IMG/VR virus record: IMGVR_UViG_3300024518_004056
Span: 1 to 47,474 of that record
Direction: 5' to 3' (one strand)
Origin: a virus
Length of the DNA: 47,474 bases
Shown here: positions 1 through 7,889 of the stretch, piece after piece
How positions within the stretch are numbered: position 1 is the first letter of the stretch
How the letters are laid out: every line of letters begins with the position of its first letter
Made by a program: the position numbers and the translations under genes
Notes under the pieces: generated by a model
What the model was told of the DNA's origin: nothing
What the model saw: only the letters and a program-made list of their open reading frames with translations
Database searches by the model: none

Positions 1-1
1 C

Positions 2-1852
2 GGTCGGGCAAACAGCCTGAGTGTGTTAAAAATCGACCCGACGGATGGCTCGATTACGGCCAGCTTTGACACGGGCAGCACCGCCCAAGCCATATATATC
101 GACAGCAGCGACCAGATATTCGTTGTCGGCAACCGCTCCGGCAGCAAGTGTGTCTGGAGACTTAATACCTCACTTGTTGAGCAGGCGTCGCTTGCTACCA
201 CTGTGCTTGATGTTGATGTGCTGGCCATTACCGGTGGCCGTGCTTCGGCCAGCGTCGTGGCGCCCAAGGACGTAAAATACAAAAAGAAACTTGTGGCTAT
301 CGCCAAAGATGAGGTGTGGCACGAGAATCCGGCGGGCACGATGGTGGTTGTATCTGATTCACAGAGCGGCGGGCTGGTCGCCACCAATCCATTAACCGCC
401 GCCGAGGCATTCCAGAAAGCATTTATTGCCAACGCCTCGGTTTTGAAAGTCGTGCGGTTTGCCGACGCCCGGCTCGCAACTAACGACTTGACTGCGGCCT
501 CTCTCGTGCCGCCGCACGGGGACATCTTGACCCAGGCGACAACTGGCGCCAAGATGGTCGTGGACTACGTCTCAGCAGATCGGGGCACCGTTTATGGGTT
601 TACGACAACATCCACGGCGTTCAATGCAACCAATATCGTAAGCTCAGGGAATGTGGCGCTGTCTATTCTCATTGCTTCTGTCGTTACCGCTGCTACCGCC
701 TCTAAGCCATTTTTCCACAACTACACGGTATATCCCAACGTCAGCACTACCCCAAAGACGTATGGTTCGTTACCTGACAAGGCCACGCTCATTGCCTTGT
801 ATCGGGGGAGAGTTGTTCTGTCCGGCAACCCGGCCTATCCGTTCCAGTGGTATATGTCTCGGCAGAACAATCCGTATGACTTCGCTTATGTCGCTAATGA
901 CCCCCAGGCCCCGGTGGCGGGCGGCAATGCCGACGCCGGCGAGTTGGGCGATACGATAACCGCCTTAATCCCCTACAAGGACGACTACCTGGTTTTTGGC
1001 TGCACGAGCACTATCTGGGTTATGCGGGGCGATCCGGCTGCCGGTGGGTCGCTCGATGAAGTGTCATTGACGACAGGAATCTTTGGACCGGCGTCTCACT
1101 GCTGGGACGACAAGGATAACCTGTATTTCTTTGGCTCTGGAGGGGTTTATAGAATCCCGCCGGGGTTCGGTCCCCCGGAGAATCTTACGATTGGCGTGTT
1201 GCCGAATCTTATTACTGACCTGGGCATAGACCCGTCCACGCACCGGATAGTCATGGCGTACGACCGCAGACGGGTTGGCGTCCTGATTGCGATTACTGCG
1301 TTGGCGACGGGGTCCAATATCAACTACTGGTTCGACCTTAAGACCGAAGCCTTTTTCCCGGAAACGTATCCCGGCGAATGTGGTATTTATGCGGCTACGT
1401 TTTACGAGGCACAGACTGCGGACTACCGCAGGCTCCTGGTTGGTGGCCGGGACGCATATATCAGGTATTTCCTCGACAGCGCCAAAGATGATGACGCCGG
1501 GACCACCGACGACGCTATCGGTTCTTACGTAACCTTTGGGCCGGTCCAGCTTGCCCAGGACGCTGATGCCGAGGGCAAGATAATCTCTTTGACCATTATA
1601 ACCGGCACAAGCACTGACGGGCTAAGCTACGATGTCCATGTGGCCGACAGTGCCGAGGAGACGATAGACGCAGTGGTGGCGGGCAGCACACCGTTCCTGA
1701 CCGGGACGGTCCAGGTTGACAACCGGGTTGCCAAGATCAGAATCAAGTGCAGGGGCATTTACGCCCTCGTGCGGATTTTCAACAGCACGGCGAGCCAAAC
1801 GTGGTCCTGTGAAAAGATCGTCGCCCAGGTGTCGGAGGGGGGGCGGCGATAA
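2..1852 (+). CDS. Beta-propeller tail nozzle/stabilisation-like protein (5' partial)
   Basis: The reading frame is open from the first bases of the window, so the gene begins outside it; the first possible start inside is a GTG at 23. At least 609 residues are visible, rich in short beta-strand repeats, with blocks such as DTITALIPYKDDYLVFG and TGIFGPASHCWDDKDNLYFF that are typical of beta-propeller proteins closing the podovirus head-tail channel (T7 gp12 or P22 gp10-like roles). The head-tail adaptor lies near the other end of the window, which fits the usual adaptor-nozzle order if the molecule is circular or permuted. The role is inferred from style and position, not from a unique motif. 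The next gene starts in an ATAATG-type overlap with its stop. Confidence 0.65.
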   Translation, partial: GRANSLSVLKIDPTDGSITASFDTGSTAQAIYIDSSDQIFVVGNRSGSKCVWRLNTSLVEQASLATTVLDVDVLAITGGRASASVVAPKDVKYKKKLVAIAKDEVWHENPAGTMVVVSDSQSGGLVATNPLTAAEAFQKAFIANASVLKVVRFADARLATNDLTAASLVPPHGDILTQATTGAKMVVDYVSADRGTVYGFTTTSTAFNATNIVSSGNVALSILIASVVTAATASKPFFHNYTVYPNVSTTPKTYGSLPDKATLIALYRGRVVLSGNPAYPFQWYMSRQNNPYDFAYVANDPQAPVAGGNADAGELGDTITALIPYKDDYLVFGCTSTIWVMRGDPAAGGSLDEVSLTTGIFGPASHCWDDKDNLYFFGSGGVYRIPPGFGPPENLTIGVLPNLITDLGIDPSTHRIVMAYDRRRVGVLIAITALATGSNINYWFDLKTEAFFPETYPGECGIYAATFYEAQTADYRRLLVGGRDAYIRYFLDSAKDDDAGTTDDAIGSYVTFGPVQLAQDADAEGKIISLTIITGTSTDGLSYDVHVADSAEETIDAVVAGSTPFLTGTVQVDNRVAKIRIKCRGIYALVRIFNSTASQTWSCEKIVAQVSEGGRR

Positions 1853-2112
1853 TGGCAGGAAAAGGGTACACTTTCCGGGATGGCGACTGGCCGCGGTTGC
1901 GGCAGATAATCCAGAAGCTGACCATTGATGATTTGGCTGTAACAATGCTCGGCACGACGAACCAGGTAACCGTAACCGACAACGGCGACGGGACTCTGAC
2001 GTTCTCGCTGCCCCAGGACATTGACACGGCAGCCGACGTTCAGTTCGGGTCGGCAGTAATAACCAACACCGCTACCGTGGGACGCATATTGGCGGGCGGC
2101 GTAACAACGTAA
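1852..2112 (+). CDS. Small tail-fibre-like protein
   Basis: Encodes 86 residues. Its start overlaps the stop of the upstream gene by one base, and a purine-rich GGAGG lies upstream, so translation is probably coupled. The middle carries TVTDNGDGTLTFSLPQDIDT followed by a short strand-rich tail, a phrase seen often at the start of phage fibre or appendage proteins. It is much shorter than a full fibre, so it may be an adaptor piece or a fibre cut down to its attachment part. No catalytic features are visible. Confidence 0.55.
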   Translation: MAGKGYTFRDGDWPRLRQIIQKLTIDDLAVTMLGTTNQVTVTDNGDGTLTFSLPQDIDTAADVQFGSAVITNTATVGRILAGGVTT

Positions 2113-2121
2113 GGAGCAATT

Positions 2122-2394
2122 ATGGCGTATACGGTAACGGCGACGATAGCAAATGTGATTAACGAGGCCCGGCAGGAAGTTGTCATGTCGGTTCAATTTG
2201 ACGACGGATTGGGCGACATCCGCACCCTTACCAGTAAGGGTAAGACGAAGACACAGGCCGAGGGGAAGCAACTTCTGGACGGCATCCTGGCCCGGTACCA
2301 GGAGCAAGTTGCAAGAGAAGCCAGGGTTGCTTCGGTGATTGCCACTCTTGAATCGGACGCCAAGACTTATTTGGAAACAGAGCTAAATGGCTAA
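2122..2394 (+). CDS. Hypothetical virion-region protein
   Basis: Encodes 90 residues behind a good AAGGAG ribosome site. The N-terminal half is strand-like and the C-terminal half is a charged helix (KTQAEGKQLLDGILARYQEQVAREARV). I do not recognise the family. The gene overlaps the start of the next one by eight bases and lies among tail genes, so a small structural or assembly role is the most likely guess. Confidence 0.6.
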   Translation: MAYTVTATIANVINEARQEVVMSVQFDDGLGDIRTLTSKGKTKTQAEGKQLLDGILARYQEQVAREARVASVIATLESDAKTYLETELNG

Positions 2395-2935
2395 TAAGAT
2401 ATTATTGGGCATGGGGACTTCGATAGGGTTTTCGTCTGGCTACAGTGAGGCATTGTCTGACGAAACATTTGCGTTGACCCTTGCCAGCCTTGGCAGTAGT
2501 GCAGCCAGACAAAGTGCCAAGGCGGATATGGATACACTGAGCGTAGCAAATCGTTATCCGCGAGAGTTTGCTGTTACCGCTCTTATCGAATGGCCTTCTG
2601 GAAATGCCCCTGCTGCCGGAGCAGATGTGAATTTTTATTGGGCTCCGTCCGTAAGTGCTACCGCCGCCACGGCTAATCCTGGTGGAACTACTGGTTCTGA
2701 TGCCGCGTATACCGGGACAGCAGGCAGTACATTGCCGGAGTCGCTGTTGGAATTACAGTCCCTCGGTACGATGTGGACAACTAACGATGACGGTGTCCAG
2801 ATAGTTACGTTTAAGGCAACTTTGCCAACACAATTCGGGATGGTAGTAGTCGAAAACAGTACAGACCAGAACCTTGAGGCAGACGGCGTAGAAATGTCAG
2901 TAATCTTTACTCCTTTGGAATTGGAGATTCAATAA
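2387..2935 (+). CDS. Virion-associated protein, tandem paralogue A
   Basis: Encodes 182 residues. It aligns along its whole length with the next gene: both start MANKIL, share a ladder such as TLASL..SAARQ..AD.D, then ANPGGTTG.DAAY.GT.GSTL.ESLL.LQ.LG, and end GDGVEMS or ADGVEMS...FTPLE.EIQ. The two are an old tandem duplication. The composition is low in charge, rich in Ala, Ser and Thr, and strand-prone, as in virion surface proteins. The family is not recognised. Genes overlap at both ends, so it is part of the tail-gene operon. Confidence 0.65.
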   Translation: MANKILLGMGTSIGFSSGYSEALSDETFALTLASLGSSAARQSAKADMDTLSVANRYPREFAVTALIEWPSGNAPAAGADVNFYWAPSVSATAATANPGGTTGSDAAYTGTAGSTLPESLLELQSLGTMWTTNDDGVQIVTFKATLPTQFGMVVVENSTDQNLEADGVEMSVIFTPLELEIQ

Positions 2936-3492
2936 TGGCAAATAAGATACTTGTAGCGGCAAACGCGACTCCGCTGGTATGGGCCCTCGCCTCAGATTAT
3001 GGCAATAGCCCGTTCGCCGACACCCACCTGATAACGCTGGCGTCCCTGGCGGCGTCCGCTGCCAGACAGGGGGCAATCGCCGACATCGACAATGGCCTTG
3101 TGGCAAACAGGTTTGCCCGTAGGTACGCGGTTACGCCGCGAATTGAGTGGGATGTCTCGCCAACCGATGGCGGGGCTATGGACCTGTACTGGGCCTCCTC
3201 GCTAAGCAGCACAGCCTCGGTGGCCAATCCCGGCGGGACTACCGGCGCCGACGCCGCCTATAGCGGAACGGGCGGCAGTACGCTGGCTGAGTCTTTGTTG
3301 CAGTTACAATTCCTGGGCTCCCTCATTACGACTAATGACTCTGCGCCCACGGTCCAACAGGCGACATTCGTTGCCGAATTTGCCCTACAATACGGGATGC
3401 CGGTGGTCCATAACAACACCGACCAAAAACTTGAAGGCGACGGCGTGGAAATGTCCCTGACCTTCACTCCGCTTGAGGAGGAGATTCAGTAA
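2935..3492 (+). CDS. Virion-associated protein, tandem paralogue B
   Basis: Encodes 185 residues and is the diverged second copy of the preceding gene (about half the positions match by eye, with only small gaps). The ATG overlaps the stop of the first copy by one base, so the pair is probably translated together. Two related subunits side by side may form a heteromeric ring or appendage, but nothing in the sequence proves that. No enzymatic motif is visible. Confidence 0.65.
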   Translation: MANKILVAANATPLVWALASDYGNSPFADTHLITLASLAASAARQGAIADIDNGLVANRFARRYAVTPRIEWDVSPTDGGAMDLYWASSLSSTASVANPGGTTGADAAYSGTGGSTLAESLLQLQFLGSLITTNDSAPTVQQATFVAEFALQYGMPVVHNNTDQKLEGDGVEMSLTFTPLEEEIQ

Positions 3493-4316
3493 TGGCGCAG
3501 AATCTCAGGCACCTCCAGAAGCCCCACTTTGGTTCGCTGAGGACCGACGCGCATTGGAGTGTGCAGGGCCTTCTGGCCTTCTGGTCGTTCGCGCCAGCAG
3601 CGGGGCAGTTGATAGACTTGTCTCCTCATAAACGTCATGGTACGCTAACAGGCGATGGCCTTACTTGGCAAGGCAGTGGCCTGAAATTCGGTGGTACAGA
3701 TGACTATGTAGATTGCGGAGTGTCGCCGATGCCCGGCAAGTCTGCAATAACTGTCGAGACATGGGTGAAGCGAGGTGCGGTGGCAGATGAAATGGTCGCC
3801 GAGGACGGTACGAACTTTGATCAAAATACTTTCTATCTCGTAATGGACAAGGTAGGTGCTGAGGTTCTCCCTCAATTTGAGATTTATACGGTTGCATTTG
3901 ATGCTGTGCAGTCGTCCATTGATGTCCCCGCAGATACATGGTGGCACATCGTTGGAACATGGCAAAACGGTACACTGGCTAAGATATATATAAATGGTGT
4001 GCTGGACTCTGCGGCAACGCAAAGCGGGTCGCTGCGGGCACAGAACTTGAAAGCGACCGTTGATTCCAATCTATTTATCGGGGGAAGGCCAGCGTCGCCA
4101 TTGAGCATTGACTTTTCTGGTACTGTAGGGCTATTCCGGTTGTGGGATCGACAGCTACTGGCGTCTGAAATACAACACCTTTACGTTGATCCGTGGACTC
4201 CGATAGATCGCGGCGCCTGGTTCCTGGGCAAAAGCGTCGTGGGCGAGGCCGCAAACCCAAAAGGGCCGTTAGGTCATCCGCTATACGGTGCATTGGCAGG
4301 ACCAATAGCAGTTTAA
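3492..4316 (+). CDS. LamG/concanavalin-like domain virion protein
   Basis: Encodes 274 residues. From about residue 40 to 230 it shows the pattern of a laminin-G-like jelly roll (Laminin_G_3 type): a LKFGGTDDYVDCG opening, then ITVETWVKRG, then DTWWHIVGTWQNGTLAKIYINGV, then NLFIGGRPAS and FSGTVGLFRLWDRQLLASEI. Such domains bind sugars or proteins and are common in phage tail appendages. The C-terminal segment (DPWTPIDRGAWF) is a short anchor-like tail. Its start overlaps the previous stop (TAATG). A receptor-binding or adhesion role is inferred. Confidence 0.75.
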   Translation: MAQNLRHLQKPHFGSLRTDAHWSVQGLLAFWSFAPAAGQLIDLSPHKRHGTLTGDGLTWQGSGLKFGGTDDYVDCGVSPMPGKSAITVETWVKRGAVADEMVAEDGTNFDQNTFYLVMDKVGAEVLPQFEIYTVAFDAVQSSIDVPADTWWHIVGTWQNGTLAKIYINGVLDSAATQSGSLRAQNLKATVDSNLFIGGRPASPLSIDFSGTVGLFRLWDRQLLASEIQHLYVDPWTPIDRGAWFLGKSVVGEAANPKGPLGHPLYGALAGPIAV

Positions 4317-4333
4317 TTTTGAGGATATGAACA

Positions 4334-5713
4334 ATGAATTATCAAGGCGATTATGATGTTGGAGCAAATATCTACGTCTGGTTCAATACCTTCGATTCCA
4401 ACGATCCCAGTGCATCGGTAACTATGACTGATTTCATAAATACGGACGTGCATATTCATAAAGACGACAGCCTCACGCAAAGGAATAATGCCGCAGGCGT
4501 AACTGTCGATGTGGACGTAGATGGTATCGCTGGCGTTCATAAGATTACGATTGATACTGCGGACAACACGGTGGCGGACTTTTTTGAGGCTGGGCACGAC
4601 TACGCCGTTCGTATCGAAGGTGTTACTGTAGATGCAGCGGCATTAAACCCGGTAGTCGGAACGTTCAGCATTGCCAATCGTAGAGTGGCGGGCCAGATGT
4701 GTGTGAGCAGTATTGAGGGTCTTACCACCCAATCAGCGTTCACGCTGACGACAGGGGAGGCATCTGCCAACGACGATGCCTATAATGGCTGTACGATAAT
4801 TGTAACCGATCAGGTGACCAAGATTCAAAAGGCCATCGGCCATATCTCCGATTATACGGGAGCAACGCGAGCAATTACTTTACATGCCGTCCCGCTCCAG
4901 ACAGCATTTACTATGGCCATTGGCGATAGTGTTGAGATAATTGCAACTTCTGCGTTTGCCAATGTCAACACGATTACGCAGCAGACCCAGACAGCTAACG
5001 ATAATGGTGCTGATATAAATACTCTTATTACTCAGGTAGGCACGGCAGGGGACGGACTGACTGCTATCAATCTTCCTAACCAGACAATGGACATTGTAGG
5101 CGATGTTACAGGCAACTTGTCAGGCTCAGTTGGGAGTGTAACTGGTGCAGTGGGTTCGGTTACGGGCGCAGTTGGAAGCGTAACAGGCCATACGAACCAA
5201 ACAGGGGATAATTTTGCTATTGTTAATGGGGCTGCCGGTCTCGTGGCCATCAATACCGATGTTGAGGCGATTTTGGTAGATACCGGCACAACTATTCCCG
5301 GCACGATCACGACGGCACAGAATGACCTTGATACCATCACGGGTACTGCGGGGGCCTTAATAGCTACCGACGCGCAGGACTTGTCCGGCAGCCTTGATGT
5401 GAATACTAAAACCATTACGGCCAATGCAATTACTGCTGCCGCCATAAATACAGGAGCCGTTGCCGCTGATGCCGTGGCGGCAACCGCCCTGGATAACGTG
5501 GTAATGAGCGACCTGGCACAGCAAGCGCCATCTTCTACAGCAAGCATAGTTGTCGCTATGAATTGGTTATATGAAGCGTGGCGAAATAAGACCCTTACAA
5601 CAGCAACCCTTATAACGTTGCGAAACGATGCCGACAGTGCCGATGTGTGCAAGGCAACTATAAGTGATGATGCGACCACGTTCACGAAGGCTGAATTTAT
5701 AACCGGGGCATAA
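4334..5713 (+). CDS. Tail fibre/appendage-like structural protein with GSVTGAV repeats
   Basis: Encodes 459 residues behind a GAGG ribosome site. Residues 1-110 form a strand-rich head with an immunoglobulin-like feel (VHIHKDDS...GVTVDVDVDG). The middle carries repeated VGSVTGA units at about residues 266-285, and the rest is a low-complexity run of Ala, Thr, Asn and Asp with short helices (FANVNTITQQTQTANDN). Proteins of this build are usual in tail fibres and baseplate appendages. Partner and receptor are unknown. It lies directly before another fibre-like gene. Confidence 0.6.
   Translation: MNYQGDYDVGANIYVWFNTFDSNDPSASVTMTDFINTDVHIHKDDSLTQRNNAAGVTVDVDVDGIAGVHKITIDTADNTVADFFEAGHDYAVRIEGVTVDAAALNPVVGTFSIANRRVAGQMCVSSIEGLTTQSAFTLTTGEASANDDAYNGCTIIVTDQVTKIQKAIGHISDYTGATRAITLHAVPLQTAFTMAIGDSVEIIATSAFANVNTITQQTQTANDNGADINTLITQVGTAGDGLTAINLPNQTMDIVGDVTGNLSGSVGSVTGAVGSVTGAVGSVTGHTNQTGDNFAIVNGAAGLVAINTDVEAILVDTGTTIPGTITTAQNDLDTITGTAGALIATDAQDLSGSLDVNTKTITANAITAAAINTGAVAADAVAATALDNVVMSDLAQQAPSSTASIVVAMNWLYEAWRNKTLTTATLITLRNDADSADVCKATISDDATTFTKAEFITGA
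5129..5188 (+). repeat. Three in-frame 21-base units encoding VGSVTGA
   Basis: Units begin at 5129, 5150 and 5171. The protein repeat is nearly exact, but the codons differ from unit to unit (for example GTA ACT, GTT ACG and GTA ACA for Val-Thr). The repeat is therefore old and kept at the protein level, not a recent slippage product. Confidence 0.8.
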
Positions 5714-6871
5714 ATGGCGGTAGATACCGAGACAAAACGACGTTCCGTTTTAGCGGCAACTATTATGGCGTTGGCTGTTGCGCCTGTGCCCGATGGTACG
5801 GTTGCCGCCGTGGACAGGCAGCATATCGTGGGCATCTACGGTGGCATTGCTGCCGGTGCACCGGGCGTCTCCACGACCGCTATTCACATATTCGCCACTG
5901 GCACCGTAGGGCCGAACTCGGCCTCTGATTCTGGCGATAATGTGCTGGTTGCCGGAGTGGTTGAATCCCAGGGCGGCATCAGGGTTGGCGGGGCGAGCAA
6001 CTATACCGACATAGATGCGTCAGGGTTCTTCACCCAGGCGGGCACGGCGATAACGACCCTCGATCAGTTGTACCTTAACGAGATCACGACTCCGTCGGCG
6101 GTGGCCAACGATGGTGCGCTCTATACTAAAACCAACAACGGTTTCTTTTTCCAGGATGGGGCGGGCAACGAGCACCTGATCCACGGCGAGGCGTTTGGTA
6201 GTATGTGGTTTCACGATACAACGGCGGGCGTCGTGGCCATTGCGGCGACGGACACGCTTACCAAAATAACCTCGTTCGCCAATTCGGGCTCAGTGGACGA
6301 CAGTGGCCGAGTCACGGTGTCTACGGCAAATAACGAGCTTACGCTCAGTTCGGATGCCGCAGGAATCTACGATGTCTCCTTTCACGCCTCCATTACAGCG
6401 GCGGGTGCATCGAAAGAGATGGTGATTGTGGCCGGAATTGAGTTGGCGACCGCCCAGACTATTGCGACGGCCACCAACGCCTCCCCGATAGTGATCGGCA
6501 TTACGGGGCATGAGAAGCTGAGCGGTGATTGCGTAACCATTTCTGGGTGCACGGGAAACACCGCCGCCAATGGCGATTGGGTCGTTACCAGGATTAACGC
6601 TGATACCTTCAGCATCAAGGACTTAAACGGGACGGCCTCCACGGGCAATGGGGCGTACGACGCGGACTCTGGCAGTGTAGATATCTGGTATCCTGGCTGC
6701 CTGGTGATGCACCGGGAAGTGTCGCAAACAAACCTTGGCGTGGGCGGCGGCGACGCCAAGATCACCCTGGCGGCCAGCGACAAGATCGGCCTCTACGTGG
6801 CCAACATAGACGACGCCAACGACCTGAATGTATTTGCAATCGTATTAAACGCCGAAAGAAGCGGAGAGTAA
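5714..6871 (+). CDS. Tail appendage/fibre-like structural protein
   Basis: Encodes 385 residues, starting directly after the stop of the previous gene. Residues 1-60 resemble a fibre base (VAPVPDGTVAAVDRQHIVGIYGG). Residues about 120-160 carry a TPSAVANDGALYTKTNNGFFFQDGAG-type element common at shaft-to-tip junctions. Residues about 245-310 hold a small beta domain (GDCVTISGCTGNTAANGDW...) seen in many phage tail proteins. The C-terminal part looks like a compact jelly-roll tip. A surface-exposed role on the tail is likely; receptor specificity cannot be read from the sequence. Confidence 0.6.
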   Translation: MAVDTETKRRSVLAATIMALAVAPVPDGTVAAVDRQHIVGIYGGIAAGAPGVSTTAIHIFATGTVGPNSASDSGDNVLVAGVVESQGGIRVGGASNYTDIDASGFFTQAGTAITTLDQLYLNEITTPSAVANDGALYTKTNNGFFFQDGAGNEHLIHGEAFGSMWFHDTTAGVVAIAATDTLTKITSFANSGSVDDSGRVTVSTANNELTLSSDAAGIYDVSFHASITAAGASKEMVIVAGIELATAQTIATATNASPIVIGITGHEKLSGDCVTISGCTGNTAANGDWVVTRINADTFSIKDLNGTASTGNGAYDADSGSVDIWYPGCLVMHREVSQTNLGVGGGDAKITLAASDKIGLYVANIDDANDLNVFAIVLNAERSGE

Positions 6872-6872
6872 G

Positions 6873-7889
6873 ATGCCTATAAATGTTGATTACACGCCGG
6901 TTGGCGAGATATACGAAGCCTCTCGTGTTGCGGGAAGCGTCCAGGGCCTGATGCAGGCTGACCAGATGCAGCAGCAGCAGGAGAACTTCGAGATGCGGCT
7001 ACAGGCCGAGCAACAGGCCCGCGAATGGACCGAGCGGATGCGACAGGAGGCCGCTACGGAGGATTACCAGCGAACCCTGGCGATGGCCCAGGCCAAGGCG
7101 GACATTGATTTCCAGACCGAGGTTGCCGCATACCAGAAGAAGCGGGCTTTGTTTATGTCCGAGGTTGGAGAAATAGAGGCCTCCGACAAGTTCACCTCGG
7201 CCCAGAAACAGGAAATTGTGGCGAAGGCCTATGCCAATCGCCTTGGGGTTACGCTTGGGAATACCACGATGGAGAACCTCCTGGCCAAGCAGCAGAACAA
7301 GATGGCCCTTGTAAAGCATGTCCAGGAGCAGGTGGACCTTAATGAGCAGGACCCGACTACCGGGATGACGCCGGAGGAGGGGCGGCAGCAACTTGCCGCG
7401 GCGGGTGTTCCGTATTCCAATAAAATGCTTATCCCGGAGAAAACACAAATACGCGACCAGTTGGATGGCCGCACTCAACAGCTTCGGCTGATTAAAACGG
7501 CGATGAAGGATTATGGTGTCGGTAAGGAATGGACCCAGCGGGGCAAGCTGACGGTTAAAGACACTCCCTCCAGCGAGCCGAGGGTGGCCCAGCCCCACGA
7601 GGAGGCCGCCTACGAGTCGCTCAAGAGACGGGCTACAGAGCTTATGGGCGAGATTGCCGAGCTTGAGAAGATGGCTAAGCCCGCAATACCGCAGAGGGAA
7701 ATCGACGCCTACCTGGCAACGCTGCCCCCCGAAGCGGCTGCGGGCTGGGAGATCGCCAAAGCTGAGGGCATGAGCTTCCAGGAGTTCCTGGAGAGAATAG
7801 GGGCAATGCCAAAGAAGCCAAAGAAACCGACTCTGTTTCAGAAGATTTCGCCCATTGGCGCTATGGGATATATCGCGGGGTCCGAATAA
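6873..7889 (+). CDS. Coiled-coil virion/internal protein
   Basis: Encodes 338 residues behind GGAG. Residues 25-75 are a Gln/Glu-rich coiled coil (DQMQQQQENFEMRLQAEQQA), and residues 230-265 form a second helix with heptad spacing. There is no signal peptide. It lies just before the giant virion protein and overlaps it by one base, which is the usual place for an internal core or ejection protein in podovirus-like genomes. That role is inferred from position and build only. Confidence 0.55.
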   Translation: MPINVDYTPVGEIYEASRVAGSVQGLMQADQMQQQQENFEMRLQAEQQAREWTERMRQEAATEDYQRTLAMAQAKADIDFQTEVAAYQKKRALFMSEVGEIEASDKFTSAQKQEIVAKAYANRLGVTLGNTTMENLLAKQQNKMALVKHVQEQVDLNEQDPTTGMTPEEGRQQLAAAGVPYSNKMLIPEKTQIRDQLDGRTQQLRLIKTAMKDYGVGKEWTQRGKLTVKDTPSSEPRVAQPHEEAAYESLKRRATELMGEIAELEKMAKPAIPQREIDAYLATLPPEAAAGWEIAKAEGMSFQEFLERIGAMPKKPKKPTLFQKISPIGAMGYIAGSE

